39,274 nt of DNA, from contig JAHRWB010000014.1 of assembly GCA_019090385.1 (NCBI GenBank), positions 1 through 39,274 on the forward strand, given 5' to 3'. The stretch's first letter is position 1, and each line of letters starts with the position of its first letter. This document shows, in pieces, positions 35,169-39,274 of this stretch. The notes below the pieces were generated by a model. That model worked only from the letters and a program-made list of their open reading frames with translations, ran no database searches and had not been told where the DNA came from. This stretch comes from Pseudomonadales bacterium. Its GTDB lineage: Bacteria > Pseudomonadota > Gammaproteobacteria > Pseudomonadales > Azotimanducaceae. Position numbers and translations under genes: made by a program.

Positions 35169-36833
35169 TTATTGAAAAGCACAACCCTCATACTCATGGG
35201 ATGCTATCTCATCACACTTTTCTCGGTAGTTAGGTGCGCCCCCCGCATACAATAAAAAGGTCGGCTTCTGCTTGCCAGGCAAATTGGAATTAATACCCAT
35301 AAACCAGGAACTTACTTTTGTAAAAAGCATTCTTTCGGCTGATTCATAGACATGTTCGGTCCATTCGTTTTCCGCTGCCTTGGTCGCCTCCACGCGTTTC
35401 AGTCCATGTTCACGCATATGCCCTATCAGGCCAGATACCCACTCAACGTTCTGCTCGCTACACCGCGGTATGTTACAAAATGTCGATGCGTTATGCGGAC
35501 CAACAAGTGTAAAGAGGTTTGGAAACCCCTCAATCTGGAGCCCCAAATAGGTTCTGGGACCGTCTTTCCATTTGTCCTTTAACCGCTGCCCGGTAGTGCC
35601 GGAAATATCGATATGATCAAAGCCACCCGTTATCGCATCAAAACCCGTTGCATAAATAATCATATCCAAATCGAAGTCTGCCGCACTGGTTGAAATACCT
35701 TTCTCTGTCACTTTTTCAATGGGCGTGGCACGAATATCAACGAGTTGTACATTTTCCTGGTTATAGACCTCATAATATTTCGTCTCCAGCGGCACACGTC
35801 GAGTTCCGAAACCATGGTTTGTCGGAATCAGCATTTTGGCAAGCTCCGGGTTTTTAACGCGCTGACGAATTTTCTTTGCAACAAACTCCGATAAGGTATC
35901 GTTAGCGTCCTGATCAATCAGAACATCACGAAAATTTCCCATCCAAATGCCAAAGCCACGTTCTCCATATAGCTTCTCGTAGAAGGCTTCACGCTCTTCT
36001 GCAGAAACCTCCAGGGCATTACGCTTATCAGCAGTATGAATAAAGCCACCATGAGAATTACGACATTTCTCAAATATTTCGGGGTAACTGGCCTTAATCT
36101 CAGCTTGAGTTTCATCATCAATGGGCCCGTTGTGCAAAGGCGCGCACCAATTTGGAGTGCGCTGAAAAACCGTAAGTTGCGCTGCCGTTTTGGCAACTTC
36201 CTGAATCACCTGAACACCAGTGGCTCCAGTGCCGATTACAGCAACCCGCTTGCCAGTAAAATCCACTGATTCATGAGGCCAACGTGCGGTCTGATAAGAT
36301 TCACCCTGGAAACTGTCAATACCCTCTATATTCGGCATTGTTGGAATGGATAGAGGCCCCAAAGCTGTGATCAAAAACTGCGCGCACACTTTGCTACCGC
36401 CTTCAATTTCGAGTACCCAGTTATTGTCGTTTTCATTAAAGGTAGCTGCCGTAACGCGACTACCAAACTGAATGTCCCGACGCAGTTCAAACTTATCCGC
36501 CACGAAATTCAGGTATCTCAGAGTCTCCGGTTGCGAGGAAAAATGCTCACTCCAATTCCATTCACTCAAAAGCTCATCCGAAAAGGAATAACCATAGCTA
36601 TAGCTCTCCGAGTCAAAGCGTGCCCCAGGATAACGGTTCCAGTACCAGGTTCCACCCACGTCATCTGCAGCCTCGATGACGCGCACGGAAAGCCCAAGTT
36701 GTCTCAGACAATAAAGTTGATACAAACCACTGACGCCTGCGCCAATAATAACGGCATCGTATTGAGTGAGCGATGGCGAGTCAGAAGTTGGGTTTTCTGA
36801 TGTAGTTGGTTGTTTTTGTTTAGACATGACCAT
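35169..36833 (-). CDS. Baeyer-Villiger-type flavin monooxygenase with altered fingerprint
   Basis: 554 residues; the start at 36833 has AGGAGG 9 bases upstream. It is a two-dinucleotide-domain flavoprotein: FAD motif GAGVSG (31-36), DDVGGTWYWNRYPGARFDSES, NADPH motif GTGATG (201-206), and the late IYATGFDAITGG. The length is typical of cyclohexanone-monooxygenase relatives, which insert oxygen next to a ketone. The family fingerprint FxGxxxHxxxW reads FQGESYQTARWP at 175-186: the His is Gln (codon CAG, residue 181). It is first in a tight pair with the tandem CoA transferase, so the product lactone or ester is probably hydrolysed and CoA-activated nearby. Confidence 0.9.
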   Translation of the reverse strand: MVMSKQKQPTTSENPTSDSPSLTQYDAVIIGAGVSGLYQLYCLRQLGLSVRVIEAADDVGGTWYWNRYPGARFDSESYSYGYSFSDELLSEWNWSEHFSSQPETLRYLNFVADKFELRRDIQFGSRVTAATFNENDNNWVLEIEGGSKVCAQFLITALGPLSIPTMPNIEGIDSFQGESYQTARWPHESVDFTGKRVAVIGTGATGVQVIQEVAKTAAQLTVFQRTPNWCAPLHNGPIDDETQAEIKASYPEIFEKCRNSHGGFIHTADKRNALEVSAEEREAFYEKLYGERGFGIWMGNFRDVLIDQDANDTLSEFVAKKIRQRVKNPELAKMLIPTNHGFGTRRVPLETKYYEVYNQENVQLVDIRATPIEKVTEKGISTSAADFDLDMIIYATGFDAITGGFDHIDISGTTGQRLKDKWKDGPRTYLGLQIEGFPNLFTLVGPHNASTFCNIPRCSEQNVEWVSGLIGHMREHGLKRVEATKAAENEWTEHVYESAERMLFTKVSSWFMGINSNLPGKQKPTFLLYAGGAPNYREKCDEIASHEYEGCAFQ

Positions 36834-37040
36834 TTTATACTACCTCCTAAGTTAAATGCTGGATTGCAAGGCGAACGATACCAATTGATAGCAAATACCG
36901 GAAAAGTATCGACTCTCCCGGTATCGTTTGTCTATAGAAATACTATGCACCTGGAGTCAGATCTTCACCAGGCATTGATCTTGTGCCGCTCGTCCAAGTC
37001 CAACTGGCCCACCTCAATGTTACAAGATATGTGTACGGCA

Positions 37041-37787
37041 CTAACCCGGGAAATACATCCCACCATTAACATGTATGGTTTGCCCGGTAATATAGGACGC
37101 CCCATCGGATGTTAAAAAAGCCACTGTTGCGGCGATTTCATCTGGACGTCCTGGCCGCCCCATGGGCACTGATTTTTCCATATTTTTCAGATTAGTACCC
37201 GTTACCAGGCCGTCGAGGCCTGAATGCATAATGATGCCAGGGGCAATTACATTAGCAGTGACACCATGCCTGGCAAGATCCAACGCCGTAGAGCGTGTAT
37301 ACCCGGTAATCGCGGCTTTAGCAGCCGAATAAGGCGCTTGGTTACGCATAGGCTGATAAGCGGCCAAAGAAGCTATATTTACAATACGCCCAAAACCACG
37401 CATCATCATCCCCTCGCTAAAAGCGTGGGTCATGTAAAATGTGCCAGAGAGGTTAACATTCATAACCCGCTCCCAGTTCTTAATATCCATTTTCCAGGGT
37501 TTACCCGGACCTTGGATGCCCGCGTTGTTAATCAGATAGTCGATCTCGATTCCACGCGATGCAAGTGTTGTGGCAAGCTCGTCAACGGCCTCTTGTTTGG
37601 TGACATCAAGCGGGAAGAAGCTTATCTGATCGCGCATTTCAGCCGGCAGTGCTTCAAGCCAAGGCTCAAAATCTTCAGCCCGTCGGTCGGTAGCAATAAT
37701 CCGGATACCCGCCTGACAAAGCGCCTGGGTAATTGCTGTGCCCAATCCTCCCAATGCACCTGTTATAATCGCATGCCCTCTACTCAT
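37041..37787 (-). CDS. Short-chain dehydrogenase/reductase
   Basis: 248 residues from the ATG at 37787 (GGGAGAG upstream); a TTG one codon earlier is not needed. It is a classical SDR: TGALGGLG (9-16), NNAG (87-90), and catalytic Ser140, Tyr153 and Lys157 (YSAAK), with IAPGIIMHSG and the C-terminal YITGQTIHVNGGM. It oxidises or reduces an alcohol/ketone pair with NAD(P)(H). Lying 23 bases after the PEP-mutase-family gene and about 200 bases before the monooxygenase gene, it could make the ketone that the monooxygenase uses; this is inference. Confidence 0.93.
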   Translation of the reverse strand: MSRGHAIITGALGGLGTAITQALCQAGIRIIATDRRAEDFEPWLEALPAEMRDQISFFPLDVTKQEAVDELATTLASRGIEIDYLINNAGIQGPGKPWKMDIKNWERVMNVNLSGTFYMTHAFSEGMMMRGFGRIVNIASLAAYQPMRNQAPYSAAKAAITGYTRSTALDLARHGVTANVIAPGIIMHSGLDGLVTGTNLKNMEKSVPMGRPGRPDEIAATVAFLTSDGASYITGQTIHVNGGMYFPG

Positions 37788-37810
37788 CAATTCTCTCCCT
37801 TTGTTGTTTT

Positions 37811-38680
37811 TTATTTTGGTCCCGGTTCAACGGTTCGTCGCTCTATTTCAAGCAAATGCTCCAAGTCAATAGACTCGTGAACCAGCTCCTGCTCTAATCG
37901 TGCGCCCTTCCCTCCTAACAGAGGATTCACCAAACCTTGGGCCAAAGCATCATAGCTCTGTCTAAGCGCCTTATGCATAGCCAAAAAGGGCGTAGTTGGA
38001 TCAACAATAAGATGATAGCCCATCTCAAATAACTGCTGCTGGCTGAATCCAGCGGCGGTAAAACTACCGTTCATCGACATAAACATTAAGGGGGCAGAAA
38101 AAGCGCTGGCAATATTAGTAATTTGATCTCTGTTCATCGGCAGCACAAATAGAATATCTGCACCGGCGTCAAGATAAGCCTGAGCACGTCTGAGCGCTTC
38201 ATCAAGCGAATCACTTCGAGTCGCATTTGTGCGCGCAATAATCAAAAAGTCAGGGTCACGGCGGGCTGCTACGGCCTCGCGTATTTTTTCCACCATCAAA
38301 TCCCGGGAGATAATATGTTCAATCCCCGCATGGTGATGGGCACGCTTTGGTAATAGTTGATCTTCCAGTTCAATCGCTGCAAAACCAGCCGCTTCAGCCA
38401 AACCAATAGTGCGATGCAGATGCATGGGGTCACCCCAACCACCCGCCCCATCCAGAATAATTGGCAGGTTACAAACAGAGCGGATATCAATAGCCCGTTC
38501 AATAAAATCGTGGGGCGTAAGATTCGCTTCAGTCACTGTCTTGATATAACCCAGACTACCACCACCCAGATACAAAGCCTTAAATCCAGCCTGTTCGGCC
38601 AGTTTGGCACTAATCGCATCGAATACCAAGGGCGCCAAAAGGGGCTCAGCCTGCGACAGTAAATCACCTAAAGCATACAT
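37811..38680 (-). CDS. PEP mutase/isocitrate lyase family enzyme
   Basis: 289 residues from the ATG at 38680 (GGGAG 7 bases upstream; the ATG two codons earlier is too close to it). It is a TIM-barrel C-C lyase or mutase: LVFDAISAKLAEQAGFKALY, LDGAGGWGDP (Asp77), the metal-site IELEDQLLPKRAHHHAG (Glu106, Asp107), and FLIIARTNATRSDSLDEALRRA. The isocitrate-lyase KKCGH loop is replaced by KRAHHH without Cys, so it is not an isocitrate lyase. Oxaloacetate decarboxylase, 2-methylisocitrate-lyase-like or carboxyphosphonoenolpyruvate-type activity are all possible. It is the first gene of this minus-strand set. Confidence 0.88.
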   Translation of the reverse strand: MYALGDLLSQAEPLLAPLVFDAISAKLAEQAGFKALYLGGGSLGYIKTVTEANLTPHDFIERAIDIRSVCNLPIILDGAGGWGDPMHLHRTIGLAEAAGFAAIELEDQLLPKRAHHHAGIEHIISRDLMVEKIREAVAARRDPDFLIIARTNATRSDSLDEALRRAQAYLDAGADILFVLPMNRDQITNIASAFSAPLMFMSMNGSFTAAGFSQQQLFEMGYHLIVDPTTPFLAMHKALRQSYDALAQGLVNPLLGGKGARLEQELVHESIDLEHLLEIERRTVEPGPK

Positions 38681-38880
38681 GGACATACTCCCTCTTAATT
38701 ATTGCGTCCTCAGTTCTTAGCTATACTGACTAATATAAACTGTTCGCAAACCGAAATTGTGATGAAACTTTACCTGTTCTCGCTTACTGCATAGATGCAG
38801 TCGATTTAGACACCTTGCCGGAATTTCCATCCGGAGCACTGTAATTCTATACTCAGCTAAGAACAACTCCAGGAATGGAA

Positions 38881-39274
38881 ATGAACAGCAACCAGCGGAT
38901 TAAAAGGTATGGTTTTACCAGGGTTCTCCAGGCAGCAATAACCCGACGTCTCGAACAATATGTAAACTTGCACCTCTGGGCTATACTGACACGCCCCGTG
39001 ATATCTCACTATGAACTGCCTGAGGCCCATGCAAAAAACTTCGAGTTCAGGCGACTATCACTAGAAGACCTGTTGTTGGCAGCGGACAACCCAGAATTAC
39101 ATTTATCAAAGCAATTTGTTCGAAATGCCCTTGAGCGGGGAGATATTTGTGTCGGAGCCTTTAAAAAGAAACAACTTATTGGCTACACCTGGCGAAGTTT
39201 AACGCGTGCACCAATAACCGACAAACTCTGGATTCGAATAGATAGCCGACCCCAGCGTTATGGTTATAAGGCGC
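38881..39274 (+). CDS. Putative GNAT-like acetyltransferase, 3' end outside window
   Basis: The frame from the ATG at 38881 (AGGA 6 bases upstream) stays open to the window end, 131 codons. The visible part reads MNSNQRIKRYGFTRVLQAAI, then FEFRRLSLEDLLLAADNPEL, ALERGDICVGAFKKKQLIGY and TWRSLTRAP, like the first half of a GNAT fold with a strand pair VGAF..LIGY. The acetyl-CoA loop would lie outside the window. The long basic N-terminus before the fold is unusual. It is divergent from the catabolic genes and probably unrelated to them. Confidence 0.6.
   Translation, partial: MNSNQRIKRYGFTRVLQAAITRRLEQYVNLHLWAILTRPVISHYELPEAHAKNFEFRRLSLEDLLLAADNPELHLSKQFVRNALERGDICVGAFKKKQLIGYTWRSLTRAPITDKLWIRIDSRPQRYGYKA

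Overview
The window looks like chromosome from a marine-type gammaproteobacterium, probably a Cellvibrionales/Spongiibacteraceae-like lineage. This rests on the gene order recA-recX-alaS-lysC-csrA, an E. coli-like CsrA and AlaRS, a LexA box of the gammaproteobacterial type, and a surface-repeat family and a CoA-transferase/acyl-CoA-ligase catabolic style typical of such bacteria. The lineage is an inference from gene content only.

Left part (1-8.2 kb): the 3' part of an ankyrin-repeat gene, an exported Ig/FN3-domain protein, a cold-shock protein convergent with a short winged-helix regulator (shared terminator), a small putative exported protein, and a divergent pair. In that pair, a membrane-anchored protein resembling a metalloprotease propeptide faces a secreted reprolysin-like zinc protease with a Glu-Pro linker and four C-terminal repeats. 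A tRNA-Ser(GCT) closes this part.

Middle (8.2-17.4 kb): an accessory region that is mostly a graveyard. It holds pieces of a serine-recombinase-associated protein, a GIY-YIG-type protein, an IS3-family orfA, an IS6-family transposase joined to a DinB-like gene, an alpha/beta-hydrolase 5' end joined to a membrane-protein 3' end, and a tyrosine integrase with an in-frame stop. Among the debris sit an intact MacAB-like exporter operon (adaptor, ATPase, permease) and, at 15.46-17.04 kb, what I read as a short integron cassette array without an integron integrase. One complete attC-like site and two half sites there separate a START-domain gene, a membrane-protein gene and a two-gene cassette (winged helix plus membrane protein).

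Housekeeping block (17.4-23.7 kb, minus strand): csrA, lysC, alaS, recX, recA, with a LexA box overlapping the recA promoter. recX carries a long polar insertion.

Right part (23.8-38.7 kb): a large catabolic locus. Minus-strand genes encode a CoA transferase, an acyl-CoA ligase, a cupin, an amidohydrolase and a double carboxymuconolactone-decarboxylase-domain protein. A divergent D-aminoacylase-type amidohydrolase follows. A second minus-strand set encodes a PEP-mutase/isocitrate-lyase family enzyme, an SDR, a Baeyer-Villiger-type flavin monooxygenase with an altered fingerprint, a tandem CoA transferase and an LLM flavin oxidoreductase. Together these suggest oxidation of a cyclic or ketone-containing compound, CoA activation or transfer, and hydrolytic steps. 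The substrate cannot be named from sequence. Several short tandem repeats lie in the intergenic spaces of this locus. The window ends in a partial GNAT-like gene.
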